A stretch of 64,000 nucleotides of DNA from Mycolicibacter arupensis (GCF_002086515.1 NZ_MVHH01000002.1:1-64000); one strand, 5' to 3'; shown: positions 49,735 to 58,167, counted from the first letter of the stretch. Numbers and translations are program-made. The notes: generated by a model from the sequence alone, not told the origin.

Positions 49735-50771
49735 TGGATGATCTCTTTCTCGGTCGCGACCTTCTCGGTCGCGACGTCGGAGCACTGCAGGGCCCGCGGG
49801 GCGAGGTATTTGACCCGACCTTCGCCAAGCGGTGTGGACACACCGTCGCGCAGCTCGATCATCCCTTCACGCACCCGTGCCTGGTAGCGCGGAATCGGCG
49901 CGGCAGATGGCCCGCGCAGTACCGCGCCGGTCTCCACGTCGAATTGCGAACCATGCCATGGGCAGACGAGTCGGCCGCGGTCCACCCAGCCGTCTTCCAT
50001 CGGCGCCGCAAGGTGAGGGCACAGTCCCGCGAACGCCGCCAAATCGTCACCGCTGCGGCAGAGCACCACCGCGACTCCGTCGACGTCGATGCGCTTGGGC
50101 TTCGTGCCGGACGGAAGCTCCGCCTCCGGGAGCACCGGTGTCCAGTCATCGATGCGCAGCCGGTCGCCGGACTGGTCAGTGCCGATTCCGGAGCCGAACA
50201 CCAGCGCACCTCCCAAGAATCCGCTGGCGGAGGTGATACCGTAGCCGACCGCACTGGCCACGATGCCCCGTAACTGATGTCCACTGCGCCGGTCCCGCCA
50301 GGATTGGATGTACAGACCAGTGGCCACCAGGTTCAGAAACCCGTGCACCAGTCCGATTCGCCGGTCTTTGTCGTGGGTGTGCTGCCAGTCGGTCACCCCG
50401 GTGACTGCTGAGGCGAAGTTGCCCGCAATCCCGAGAGCCAGTGCATGCTGGGCGAATCGGGACGCGTCGAGCATTCCCGTTGCGGACTTACCCGGCAGCA
50501 GACTTAGCGCGTCCAGTGCGACAGTCGTCCCGATGGAGCCAGTGGTCAACGATGTCAGCGGTGGATGCACAGGGTGCCCCAGCCAGACTCCGTTCAAGAA
50601 GTTGGCCACCCGATTCCTGGCTCCGCCGAGGGCGTTGAAACCGAAGCTCACAACGTTCTCCAGCCGGTAGCTGGGCCGATCAAGCCAACCCTGTCGTCCG
50701 AGAAGTGCCAGCACCTGGTCGCCGACCCCGCGGCTCCGACCGGCGGCGCCTCGCGCCCGCAGAACTGCCAT
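49731..50771 (-). CDS. Membrane protein with DUF2231 domain and C-terminal Rieske [2Fe-2S] domain
   Basis: A 346-residue fusion. Residues about 30-195 form a multi-helix DUF2231-type membrane region (WLGHPVHPPLTSLTTGSIGT, then AQHALALGIAGNFASAVTG). The C-terminal Rieske domain binds a 2Fe-2S cluster through CPHLAAP and CPWHGSQFD (CxH and CxxH). ATG 50771 has GGAGG spaced 7 bases before it; the longer start at 50804 lacks this. It ends in a repeated tail (VATEKVATEKEII). It is first in an operon with the hemerythrin gene and has a palindrome about 95 bases upstream. It probably transfers electrons at the membrane. Confidence 0.85.
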   Translation of the reverse strand: MAVLRARGAAGRSRGVGDQVLALLGRQGWLDRPSYRLENVVSFGFNALGGARNRVANFLNGVWLGHPVHPPLTSLTTGSIGTTVALDALSLLPGKSATGMLDASRFAQHALALGIAGNFASAVTGVTDWQHTHDKDRRIGLVHGFLNLVATGLYIQSWRDRRSGHQLRGIVASAVGYGITSASGFLGGALVFGSGIGTDQSGDRLRIDDWTPVLPEAELPSGTKPKRIDVDGVAVVLCRSGDDLAAFAGLCPHLAAPMEDGWVDRGRLVCPWHGSQFDVETGAVLRGPSAAPIPRYQARVREGMIELRDGVSTPLGEGRVKYLAPRALQCSDVATEKVATEKEIIQ

Positions 50772-51250
50772 CCGTCGTCCTCCATCTGCCCTCGGCTGCG
50801 CCATGTCCTGGCCCCATTCGCGGAGCTACAAGCCGGAGCGCATCCGCATGTACCGTCTTCCCATAAATATCGTAACACGATATAGCTATGGCCGATTACG
50901 GCCTCTTCATGCCGGCACGTGTGGACGCTGCCCGTGTGGTCCACACCTGTTATTTGCCAATCTCGTTGATCCGCCTTTGGTCGCCTCAAGGCAGTCGCAT
51001 TCACATAACTGCCACCCCGCGTTGCAGTTGCTGTGAATCTGTCGGCAACGCTCTACCGGTAGTGAAGCGCTTACCGCGAACACTTCCCATGCCGCATGCG
51101 CAGCGGCGTTGCCAGCCTCAAACCGGTGGCCGGGCCAGTGGCGCCGGCCACTGCCGAGAGGTGAAGTAATGCCTTACCGGCGTTCACGATTCGGTATCGG
51201 TCCTCACACATCGGTTGGCAAACGGCCCGATCCGCGCGGAATATGGAGGA
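50772..51250. other. Intergenic region without a supported gene
   Basis: About 480 bases between the divergent Rieske operon and a small secreted-protein gene. It is less GC-rich than its surroundings around 50860-51050 and carries a 17-base palindrome (50867-50883). Short open frames exist but none has coding character. It must hold promoters for both flanking units. Confidence 0.5.
50867..50883. promoter_or_regulatory. Perfect palindrome ATATCGT-AAC-ACGATAT, candidate operator
   Basis: A 7-bp perfect inverted repeat with a 3-base spacer in an AT-rich patch, 96 bases upstream of the Rieske/hemerythrin operon. The dimensions fit a dimeric repressor site. The cognate regulator is not recognisable in the window. 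Confidence 0.55.
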
Positions 51251-51553
51251 ATGCTAAGTATTCGCAAGTTCGTGGGATCGATGTTTGTGGCGACGGCCGC
51301 CGCGGCGATCACGCTCGCCCCGACTGGCGTGATGCTCTCCACCGGATCAGCCGGCACGCCGGGCCACGCTGTGGTTGCTCAACCGCACGGCTCCGGCGGC
51401 CCCGACGGAAACGGCGGGGGAAGCGGCTGCGGCCATGACGCCGGATGGCAGGGCTGCGGCGGTTTCATCCCGGGCCAGGGCGGTTTTGGCCACGGCTGCT
51501 TCAACGGCATCTGCGGCAGCTGGGACAGCAACCGCGGGTGGTTCAGCGGCTGA
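51251..51553 (+). CDS. Small secreted glycine-rich protein
   Basis: A 100-residue protein with GGAGGA immediately upstream of ATG 51251. The N terminus is a typical signal peptide (MLSIRKFVGSMFVATAAAAI, then TLAPTGVML). The mature part is rich in Gly, with four cysteines in the last 45 residues (SGCGHDAGWQGCGGF, HGCFNGICGSW), which could form disulfides outside the cell. I do not recognise the family beyond small mycobacterial secreted proteins. It converges on hemW with a 19-base gap. An upstream ATG at 51215 would disrupt the signal peptide. Confidence 0.7.
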   Translation: MLSIRKFVGSMFVATAAAAITLAPTGVMLSTGSAGTPGHAVVAQPHGSGGPDGNGGGSGCGHDAGWQGCGGFIPGQGGFGHGCFNGICGSWDSNRGWFSG

Positions 51554-51572
51554 TCGGCCGGACCCACCACAG

Positions 51573-52754
51573 CTAGCCCAGCAGGGAACGCACCACCGCG
51601 TCGGCCAGCAGCCGGCCGCGGTCGGTCAGCACCAACCGCTGACCGTCGTTCTCCAGCAGACCATCGCTGACCGCGACCGCGGCCCGCTCACGCTCGTCGG
51701 CGTCCAGCACCGTCAGCGCCAGCCCGTCGCGCATCCGCAGCGCCAGCATCACCTCTTCGGTGTGCCGGTCGGTGGCCGAAAGCTCCTCAAAGCCCGCCAC
51801 CGGCAAGGCACGCTGATCCAGCAGTTGCGCATAAGTGTTGGGGTGCTTGACGTTCCACCAGCGCAGTGTCCCGTCGAAGCTGTGCGCGCCCGGGCCTGCG
51901 CCCCACCACTGCCCGCCTCCCCAGTAGCCCAGGTTGTGCCGACAGGCCGCCCCGGGACGGCTCCAGTTGGACACCTCGTACCACTCCATGCCCGCCGCCC
52001 GAAGCCGCGCGTCGACCAGCTCGTAGCGATGCGCGGCCACATCGGGCTCGGGTGCGGGCAGTTCGCCGCTGCGCACCCGGCGGGCCAGCGCGGTGCCCTC
52101 CTCGACGATCAGGCTGTACGCGGAGACGTGATCGACGCCCGCCTCCAGGGCGGCGTCCACCGAACGCAGCAGATCATCGTCGGTCTCTCCCGGGGTGCCG
52201 TAGATCAGGTCGATATTGAGATGCTCGAAGCCGGCGGCGCGCGCCTCGCGGGCGGCCGCCACCGGCCGGCCGGGTGAATGAATGCGGTCCAGGGTGCCCA
52301 GCACGAACGGCGAGACCGACTGCATGCCCAGCGACACCCGGGTGTACCCGGCGGCACGGATCGCCTCGAAGAACGCCGGCGACGTCGACTCCGGATTGGC
52401 CTCCGTGGTCACCTCGGCACCATCGGCCAACTCGAAGTGCTCGCGAACATGCCCCAGCACGCGCGCCAGACGCTGCGCACCCAGCAGAGACGGCGTACCG
52501 CCGCCCACGAACACGGTGTCGACGTGCCTGCCGCCCACGCGTGCCGCGGCCAACTCCAGCTCCGTGGCCAGCGCCGCCACCCACGCATCCGGGTTCGCAC
52601 CTCCCAGCTCCGCCGGGGTGTAGGTGTTGAAGTCGCAGTAGCCGCAGCGGGTGAAACAGAACGGCACGTGGACATACACCCCGAAGGGGCCGTCGTGGCC
52701 ACGCCGGTCCTGCGCCGGCTCGGGCAGCGCTACGGCAGTCGGGGTCGGTGTCAT
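51573..52754 (-). CDS. hemW: HemW (HemN-like), radical-SAM heme chaperone
   Basis: A 393-residue radical SAM protein. The 4Fe-4S binding motif CFTRCGYCDF is near residue 33, with FVGGGTPSLL and TTEANPES following. HemW proteins of this length bind and deliver heme; true coproporphyrinogen dehydrogenase HemN is longer and has an extra N-terminal segment. Annotation of Rv2388c as HemN is therefore probably historical. ATG 52754 has no strong ribosome-binding site. It lies upstream of the small secreted-protein region and downstream of rpfD. Confidence 0.9.
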   Translation of the reverse strand: MTPTPTAVALPEPAQDRRGHDGPFGVYVHVPFCFTRCGYCDFNTYTPAELGGANPDAWVAALATELELAAARVGGRHVDTVFVGGGTPSLLGAQRLARVLGHVREHFELADGAEVTTEANPESTSPAFFEAIRAAGYTRVSLGMQSVSPFVLGTLDRIHSPGRPVAAAREARAAGFEHLNIDLIYGTPGETDDDLLRSVDAALEAGVDHVSAYSLIVEEGTALARRVRSGELPAPEPDVAAHRYELVDARLRAAGMEWYEVSNWSRPGAACRHNLGYWGGGQWWGAGPGAHSFDGTLRWWNVKHPNTYAQLLDQRALPVAGFEELSATDRHTEEVMLALRMRDGLALTVLDADERERAAVAVSDGLLENDGQRLVLTDRGRLLADAVVRSLLG

Positions 52755-52804
52755 GGGGCCTGATCATCCCACGATCGCGCCGGCCTCGCCGGAGCGCCGG
52801 GCAC

Positions 52805-53200
52805 CTAGTCCGAGGGTGCGCCGGCGCGCAGCGCGGCCTGCTCCAAGGCGCTCAGATAGTGCGTCAGCGAACCCACCGGCGCGGTCCCGGCCGCACCAGC
52901 CCTCGACGCGCATCCCGGCCAGGCCCCAGGCCCCCGGTTCGCCATGATGCGTTTGGCGACGGCGATCTGCTGCTGCGGGGAGGCCTGCGAGGGCAGACCG
53001 ACCCCGCCGTTGGCTTCCCAATCCGTGGCGCTGATCCCCAATCCCCCATAGCCGCCGTCCCCAGAATCGGCCGCCCAGTTCGCACCGGACTCGCAGACGG
53101 CGATCGCCTCCCAATCGATGGGGTCGGCGTGGGCCGCGCCGGACCATTCAGCCGCGCCGACCAGTAGCGCGCCGGTCGCCAGCACTGTGAACTTCCTCAT
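52805..53200 (-). CDS. rpfD: RpfD, resuscitation-promoting factor
   Basis: A 131-residue secreted peptidoglycan hydrolase of the Rpf family. The signal peptide MRKFTVLATGALLVGAAEW ends near AHADPIDW. The transglycosylase-like Rpf domain has the catalytic glutamate in IAVCESGANWAADS, then GGYGGLGISATDWEANGG and QQIAVAKRIMANRGPGAWPGC. It cleaves cell wall and promotes regrowth of dormant cells. ATG 53200 overlaps the stop of the upstream gene by four bases. The C-terminal tail is shorter than in several other Rpf paralogues. Confidence 0.95.
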   Translation of the reverse strand: MRKFTVLATGALLVGAAEWSGAAHADPIDWEAIAVCESGANWAADSGDGGYGGLGISATDWEANGGVGLPSQASPQQQIAVAKRIMANRGPGAWPGCASRAGAAGTAPVGSLTHYLSALEQAALRAGAPSD

Positions 53201-53736
53201 ACGAGTTCCACCTTGCTGGCCAGCCAGTGGCCGTCGATCCTGTCCATCGTCATCCGGATCCGGCTGTGATCGATCACCGGTTCGGGGTTGTCGGAGTTGC
53301 GCACCGCCTGGTCCACCAACAACACCACGACGGCATGGTTGCGGTCGGCGGACTTGAGCACTGCCTCGGCGACGTTGCCGCGGGCCATCACCTTGTTGTC
53401 GATGAGCTCCTGACGCAACCGCACCCCGGCGCGGGTGTGCCGCGCCGCGAGTTCACCGGTCGACCCCTCTGCGATATCGGCGAAGCTGCGATCGACGTGA
53501 TCGGCATCGATATCGCTGAGCCGCAACACGTAGGCCTCGGCAGCCTCCAACGCCTGTGCACCCGCGAGGTGGGTCTGGTAGTGCTGCACCGCCAGCCATG
53601 CCCCGCAGCCCACCGTGGCGACCAACGTCGCGACGGCCAGCCGGCGCCGCAGCTGAGCGAGGCCGCTCGTTCGCGGCGGCGGGTCTGCCACCGGCACCGG
53701 ATCCCACGCCGGTTCCCATCCGAAGTCGACACTCAC
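53197..53736 (-). CDS. Mce-associated-like membrane protein upstream of rpfD
   Basis: A 179-residue protein from GTG 53736. A Pro-rich cytoplasmic N terminus (EPAWDPVPVADPPPRTSG) is followed by one transmembrane helix at about 35-50 (LAVATLVATVGCGAWLAV). The extracytoplasmic domain has EAYVLRLSDIDADHVDRSF and VVLLVDQAVRNSD, the pattern of Mce-associated proteins (Rv2390c type). The function is unknown. It is translationally coupled to rpfD. The frame extends to 53976 but the residues upstream are low-complexity and overlap the sirA leader region. Confidence 0.82.
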   Translation of the reverse strand: MSVDFGWEPAWDPVPVADPPPRTSGLAQLRRRLAVATLVATVGCGAWLAVQHYQTHLAGAQALEAAEAYVLRLSDIDADHVDRSFADIAEGSTGELAARHTRAGVRLRQELIDNKVMARGNVAEAVLKSADRNHAVVVLLVDQAVRNSDNPEPVIDHSRIRMTMDRIDGHWLASKVELV

Positions 53737-53917
53737 CTGTCCCACCCGCCTTCCGATCGACAGTCGGTCTACGGCGGCCCGGTTCTCGGGCACCGCCGCC
53801 CCCGTCCCGTTCCGATCCGTTCCCCCGGCCCGACCTCGTCGACGTCGTGCCCGAGATGAGTTTTGCTCACGCTGATCACAACTTTGCGCCGGTAAGGAAG
53901 ATTTTCGGTATCCATGG

Positions 53918-53923
53918 CATAAT
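53918..53923 (+). promoter_or_regulatory. -10 element of the leaderless sirA-leader transcript
   Basis: CATAAT resembles the SigA -10 hexamer. It ends 7 bases before GTG 53931, so transcription is predicted to start at or next to that GTG, giving a leaderless mRNA. Confidence 0.65.
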
Positions 53924-53930
53924 CGCCACT

Positions 53931-54026
53931 GTGACCGCCGCCTACTGCACCGCATCCGGGGTTGCCTTGGTGGCACGGCGGCATATCGATCTCAAGCGTG
54001 TATGCAGCTGTCGCTGTCTGCCTTGA
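53931..54026 (+). CDS. Leaderless Cys-rich leader peptide of the sulfite-reductase operon
   Basis: A 31-codon frame, GTG to TGA, encoding MTAAYCTASGVALVARRHID and then LKRVCSCRCLP. Three cysteine codons cluster at residues 25, 27 and 29 just before the stop. A -10 element lies 7 bases before the GTG and no ribosome-binding site precedes it, as for leaderless transcripts. In M. smegmatis, leaderless uORFs ending in Cys clusters upstream of this operon are known to act as cysteine-responsive attenuators. Low Cys-tRNA would stall ribosomes and open the downstream RNA. The gene ends 115 bases before sirA. Confidence 0.88.
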   Translation: MTAAYCTASGVALVARRHIDLKRVCSCRCLP

Positions 54027-54118
54027 TGTCGTAGAACCGCCCACCTGAACTTTCCAGCTGGCCGCCGGATCTGCGCCGCCGGAGACAGTTGCCGGTGGAT
54101 CGCGTTCCACCACGCCAG

Positions 54119-54136
54119 CTCCTTGTTTCGAAGGAG
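54119..54136 (+). promoter_or_regulatory. Hairpin sequestering the sirA ribosome-binding site
   Basis: CTCCTT-GTTTCG-AAGGAG forms a perfect 6-bp stem. The right arm is the sirA Shine-Dalgarno sequence, 5 bases before ATG 54142. Folding would hide it, so the Cys uORF upstream could control translation of the operon through alternative pairing. Confidence 0.65.
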
Positions 54137-54141
54137 AATCG

Positions 54142-55821
54142 ATGACCGCCACTCCGACCGCCCCGCCGAGCAGGCCCAAGCGCAGCGAGGCCCAGTGGGC
54201 GCTTGGCGAGACCGAGCCGGTTAACCACAACGAGCAGTTCAAGCAGGAAGACCCGGCGCTGAATGTGCAGGCCCGGATCCTCGACGTGTACTCCAAGCAG
54301 GGTTTCGACTCCATCAGCAAGGACGACCTGCGCGGGCGGTTCCGCTGGATGGGCCTCTACACCCAGCGCGAGCAGGGCTATGACGGCACCTTCACCGGCG
54401 ACGAGAACGCCGACCTGCTGGAGGCCAAGTACTTCATGATGCGGGTGCGCTGCGACGGCAAAGCGCTGTCGGCCGCCGCCATGCGGACGCTGGGTCAGAT
54501 CTCCGTCGACTTCGCCCGCAACACCGCCGACATCTCCGACCGCCAGAACGTGCAGTACCACTGGATCGAGATCGAGAAGGTCCCCGAGATCTGGGATCGG
54601 CTGGCCGCTGTGGGCCTGCAGACCATCGAGGCCTGCGGCGACTGCCCCCGCGCCATGCTGGGTTCCCCGCTGGCCGGCGAGTCGCTCGAGGAGGTGCTCG
54701 ACCCCACGTCGGCGCTCGACGAGATCATCCGGCGCTACATCGGAAACCCGGAGTTCGCCAACCTTCCCCGCAAGTTCAAGACCGCCGTCTCGGGCCTGCA
54801 GGATGTCGCCCACGAGGTGAACGACATCTCCTTCATCGGGGTCAACCACCCCGAGCACGGCCCCGGCCTGGACCTGTGGGTCGGTGGCGGCCTGTCGACC
54901 AACCCGATGCTGGCGCAGCGGCTCGGCGCCTGGGTTCCGCTGGCTGAGGTACCGGATGTCTGGGAAGCCGTCACCAGCTTGTACCGCGACTACGGCTACC
55001 GTCGACTGCGTTCCAAGGCCCGGCTGAAGTTCCTGGTGAAGGACTGGGGGCCGGAGAAGTTCCGGGAGGTTCTCGAAACCGAGTACCTCAAGCGGCCGCT
55101 GATCGATGGCCCGGCGCCGGAGAAGCCCACCGCTCCGATCGATCATGTCGGCGTCCAGCGCACCCGCAACGGCCTCAACGCGGTGGGCGTGGCCCCGATC
55201 TCCGGACGCGTCAGCGGCCAGACGCTGGTCAAAGTCGCCGAGCTGATGGAACAGGCCGGCACCGACCGCGCGCGATTCACCACCCACCAGAAGTTGATCA
55301 TCCTCGACGTGTCCGACGAGAAGCTCGACGGACTGCTGGCCGGGCTGGACGCGCTGGGCCTGCCGGCAAACCCGTCGCAGTGGCGCCGCAACCTGATGGC
55401 CTGCACCGGACTGGAATTCTGCAAGCTGTCGTTCGTCGAGACCCGCGTACGGGCGCAGAGCCTGGTTCCGGAACTGGAGAGCCGCCTGGCCGATCTCAAT
55501 GCGCTGCTGGACGTGCCGGTCACGGTGAACATCAACGGGTGCCCGAACTCGTGCGCCCGGATTCAGGTGGCCGACATCGGGTTCAAGGGCCAGATGATCG
55601 ACGACGGCGAGGGCAACTCGGTCCCCGGCTTCCAGGTGCACCTCGGCGGCAGCCTGGGCGCCGACAGCGGATTCGGCCGCAAGCTGCGCCAGCACAAGGT
55701 CTACAGCGATGAACTCGGCGACTACATCGACCGGGTGATCCGCAACTTCATCGCGCAGCGCAACGCTGGTGAACGTTTCGCACAGTGGGCGGTGCGTGCC
55801 GAAGAAGACGATCTGCGATGA
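54142..55821 (+). CDS. sirA: Ferredoxin-sulfite reductase SirA (NirA)
   Basis: A 559-residue siroheme/4Fe-4S enzyme that reduces sulfite to sulfide with electrons from ferredoxin. Two ferredoxin-like half domains are seen. Siroheme-4Fe-4S cysteines lie in ACTGLEFCK (near 430) and NGCPNSCAR (near 469). RFRWMGLYTQREQGY and EACGDCPRAM carry the Tyr and Cys that are cross-linked in the M. tuberculosis enzyme. ATG 54142 follows AAGGAG. It is first in sirA-cysH-chelatase with ATGA overlaps, downstream of a cysteine-responsive leader. It was originally annotated nirA in M. tuberculosis. Confidence 0.96.
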   Translation: MTATPTAPPSRPKRSEAQWALGETEPVNHNEQFKQEDPALNVQARILDVYSKQGFDSISKDDLRGRFRWMGLYTQREQGYDGTFTGDENADLLEAKYFMMRVRCDGKALSAAAMRTLGQISVDFARNTADISDRQNVQYHWIEIEKVPEIWDRLAAVGLQTIEACGDCPRAMLGSPLAGESLEEVLDPTSALDEIIRRYIGNPEFANLPRKFKTAVSGLQDVAHEVNDISFIGVNHPEHGPGLDLWVGGGLSTNPMLAQRLGAWVPLAEVPDVWEAVTSLYRDYGYRRLRSKARLKFLVKDWGPEKFREVLETEYLKRPLIDGPAPEKPTAPIDHVGVQRTRNGLNAVGVAPISGRVSGQTLVKVAELMEQAGTDRARFTTHQKLIILDVSDEKLDGLLAGLDALGLPANPSQWRRNLMACTGLEFCKLSFVETRVRAQSLVPELESRLADLNALLDVPVTVNINGCPNSCARIQVADIGFKGQMIDDGEGNSVPGFQVHLGGSLGADSGFGRKLRQHKVYSDELGDYIDRVIRNFIAQRNAGERFAQWAVRAEEDDLR

Positions 55822-56537
55822 GGGCGCACACCGAGGCGGAGTTGCGAGAACTGGCCGCCAAGGGGGCGGCTGAACTCGACGGCGCCAGTGCCACCGAGCT
55901 GCTCGAGTGGACGAACGCGCAGTTCGGCGGCGACTCATCGACGGCCTGCAACTTCGTGGTGGCCTCCAATATGGCCGACGCGGTGTTGGTGGACGTGGCG
56001 TCCAAGGTCCGCGCGGGGGTGCCGGTGCTGTTCCTGGACACCGGCTACCACTTCGCCGAGACCATCGGCACCCGCGATGCCGTCGAAGCCATGTACGACA
56101 TCGAGTTGGTCAACGTCACCCCGGAGCAGACCGTCGCGGAGCAGGACGCCGCCCACGGCAAGAACCTGTTCGGCTCCAATCCGGCCCTGTGCTGCCGGCT
56201 GCGCAAAGTCGAGCCGCTGGCTCGCACCCTGGGCGGTTACTCGGCATGGGTGACCGGATTGCGTCGCGTGGAGGCGCCGACGCGCGCCAACGCACCGCTG
56301 ATCAGCTTCGACGAGCAGTTCGGGCTGGTGAAGATCAACCCCTTGGCGGCCTGGACCGACGAGGAGATGGACGCCTACATCGTCGCCAACAACGTCCTGG
56401 TGAACCCGCTGATCGACGAGGGCTATCCGTCGATCGGCTGCGCGCCCTGCACGGTCAAACCCGCGGCCGGCTCCGATCCGCGCAGTGGCCGCTGGGCCGG
56501 GCTGGCCAAGACCGAATGCGGACTGCACGCCTCGTGA
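55818..56537 (+). CDS. cysH: Adenosine 5'-phosphosulfate reductase CysH
   Basis: A 239-residue assimilatory reductase. The paired cysteines for a 4Fe-4S cluster are in ALCCRL and CAPC, which marks an APS reductase rather than a cluster-less PAPS reductase. The catalytic cysteine is in the C-terminal ECGLHAS. The PP-loop-like region (VASNMADAVLVD) and LDTGYHFAET are present. It makes sulfite for SirA. ATG 55818 overlaps the sirA stop by four bases. Confidence 0.96.
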   Translation: MRAHTEAELRELAAKGAAELDGASATELLEWTNAQFGGDSSTACNFVVASNMADAVLVDVASKVRAGVPVLFLDTGYHFAETIGTRDAVEAMYDIELVNVTPEQTVAEQDAAHGKNLFGSNPALCCRLRKVEPLARTLGGYSAWVTGLRRVEAPTRANAPLISFDEQFGLVKINPLAAWTDEEMDAYIVANNVLVNPLIDEGYPSIGCAPCTVKPAAGSDPRSGRWAGLAKTECGLHAS

Positions 56538-57259
56538 CCAGCACGCTGGTGCTGACCGCACACGGCAGCCGGGATCCACGGTCAGCAGCCAATACTCGGG
56601 CGATCGCCGGCCACCTGCGCCGCGTCGCGCCCGAATACGCTGTGCGCGTGGCGTTTTGCGAGAACAGCACTCCCAACCTGCGGGATGTCTTGAGCACTGT
56701 TCCGCACGGTCGCGACAGCGACACCGTGGTGGTCCCGCTGCTGCTGGCCAGCGCCTACCACGCCCGCATCGACATCCCGGCGATGATCGCGGAGGCCGGA
56801 GTTGACGTGCGGGTGGCTCCGACACTGGGCGAGGACAGCCGACTGGTGCGGGTTCTCGGTGAGCGACTGACCAGCGCGGGCGCCTCCCGCTTCGATCCGG
56901 AGCTGGGCGTGGTGGTGGTGGCGGTGGGCTCGTCGCGTGCGGCCGCCAATGCACAGACCGCCACGATCGCAGCGCCGCTGGCTCGCGGAACGCGATGGGC
57001 GGGCGTGGAAGTCGCCTTTGCCACCCAGGACCTGCACCCTTCGGTTCCCGAAGCCGTCGACCGCCTGCGGGCGCGGGGAGCCACCAAACTCATGATCGCC
57101 CCGTGGTTCCTGGCCCACGGCAGGATCACCGATCGAATCGCCGCGTACGCCTCTCACGCCGGCATCCCGATGGCCGAGCCGCTGGGCGCCCACCGCCTGG
57201 TGGCCGCGACGGCGCTGGACCACGCCGAAAGCGCCCTGGCGGCACCGGCTGCCGCCTGA
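56534..57259 (+). CDS. Sirohydrochlorin chelatase (CbiX/SirB family)
   Basis: A 241-residue class II chelatase. The tandem fold shows the N-terminal LTAHGSRDPRSAANT with the metal/catalytic His, PLLLASAYHARIDIP, and the second-half equivalent APWFLAHGRITDRI. Members insert Fe2+ into sirohydrochlorin to make siroheme. Placement after sirA and cysH supports siroheme supply for SirA. The start is GTG 56534, overlapping cysH by four bases. It corresponds to Rv2393, annotated as ferrochelatase-like. A cobalt chelatase role in cobalamin synthesis is the alternative. Confidence 0.9.
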   Translation: MTSTLVLTAHGSRDPRSAANTRAIAGHLRRVAPEYAVRVAFCENSTPNLRDVLSTVPHGRDSDTVVVPLLLASAYHARIDIPAMIAEAGVDVRVAPTLGEDSRLVRVLGERLTSAGASRFDPELGVVVVAVGSSRAAANAQTATIAAPLARGTRWAGVEVAFATQDLHPSVPEAVDRLRARGATKLMIAPWFLAHGRITDRIAAYASHAGIPMAEPLGAHRLVAATALDHAESALAAPAAA

Positions 57260-57332
57260 CGGGCCACCGCCCGCCCGCTCCTGCCGCCCCGTGAGACCCG
57301 TCACAGCCCTCTTCTCTCGTCGCCACTCTGAG

Positions 57333-57351
57333 TATGGTTAGCCTAACCTAC
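57333..57351 (+). promoter_or_regulatory. IdeR-type iron box upstream of the diflavin-reductase pair
   Basis: TATGGTTAGCCTAACCTAC matches the IdeR consensus at about 15 of 19 positions with an uninterrupted palindromic core GGTTAGcCTAACC. It lies 15 bases before GTG 57367 and is one of the best-matching boxes in the window. Confidence 0.85.
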
Positions 57352-57366
57352 GTTAGGAGCTTGGTG

Positions 57367-58167
57367 GTGTCGACGGGCGAGGACCCCCTGATCGCGAGAA
57401 TGGTCATTCGACGGCGTGCGGCGTTGCACGAATCTTGTACCAGGCTTCGCCAGCTTCACCCGCATTGCCCCCACACCTACGGCGTGGCGGTGCTGGCGGA
57501 CGTCAACAAGCGCCGATGGTTCCCGTTGGACTCGGTCTTCACCCTGGACCGGCTACGGGTCCGGTTCTACGAGACCGCCGCGAAAACCGACCCCCGGGCG
57601 GCGGCAAATGTGCTGGCGGCGAGCCTCATCCACGAGGTCTTGGGGCGCCTCCTTCCGCTGGTGCTCCTGGAGGGGCGCGCCTGGGACACCGGCCTGGAGA
57701 ACCTCTGGGTGCACTTCGACGCCGAGAACGACATCGACTGGGTGGCCGTGGTGGACCCGACGTTGCGCGCCCTGCCCGGTGACCCGTGGATCCGCGCCAA
57801 GGACGGAATCGGCCGTGCCGAGACCGTGGTCGTGTTGCCGAACGAGTCGGCCCTGACCACCTGGGCGGCCCACCGATGCCACCGGAGTTTGGCACCGTTG
57901 TTCGTCTGGCTTCATGAGGCGTGCGAGGGCGCGATGTCGGTCACGGCGATGTGGCAGCTGCTGGGCTCCACCGTGGTGGTGGCGGCAGCTCAGCTGCCAC
58001 GCCGCACCGACAACGCCGAGGCCACCAACTTCCGGCGAAGTCAGGCCATCCTCGACGCGATGGTCGGCTTCGGCCTACCGGTCCGGGGGACGGTGACCCC
58101 GCCTTTTCGCCCGAAGTCCGCTCGGCGGCCCGTCACGGCGTCCAGCCCCGCCGGGGACAAGCCGTGA
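57367..58167 (+). CDS. Conserved protein of unknown function in an IdeR-controlled unit
   Basis: About 266 residues from GTG 57367, which has TAGGAG spaced 7 bases. An ATG at 57334 lies inside the iron box and is unlikely. It begins VSTGEDPLIARMVIRRRAAL. There is a Cys/His-rich patch (ESCTRLRQLHPHCPHTYGV), a central hydrophobic run (LIHEVLGRLLPLVLLEGRAW) and a late hydrophobic segment (QLLGSTVVVAAAQLP), then a basic Pro-rich tail. No FhuF-type CC-x10-C motif is seen. It overlaps the next gene by four bases. Iron control and coupling to a reductase suggest a part in releasing iron from siderophore, but this is inference. Confidence 0.72.
   Translation: MSTGEDPLIARMVIRRRAALHESCTRLRQLHPHCPHTYGVAVLADVNKRRWFPLDSVFTLDRLRVRFYETAAKTDPRAAANVLAASLIHEVLGRLLPLVLLEGRAWDTGLENLWVHFDAENDIDWVAVVDPTLRALPGDPWIRAKDGIGRAETVVVLPNESALTTWAAHRCHRSLAPLFVWLHEACEGAMSVTAMWQLLGSTVVVAAAQLPRRTDNAEATNFRRSQAILDAMVGFGLPVRGTVTPPFRPKSARRPVTASSPAGDKP

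Noticed and set aside
50888..51169. Plus-strand frame with a CSCC stretch, considered as another Cys leader
   Set aside because: It is not close to a sulfur gene, has no -10 element 7 bases before the start, and the Cys codons are mid-frame.
53992..55938. Minus-strand open frame opposite sirA
   Set aside because: sirA on the plus strand has intact catalytic motifs; the opposite frame is a codon-bias artefact.
57334..57366. ATG 57334 as start of the iron-controlled unknown gene
   Set aside because: The ATG lies in the IdeR box. GTG 57367 has a proper ribosome-binding site TAGGAG and leaves the operator outside the coding region.
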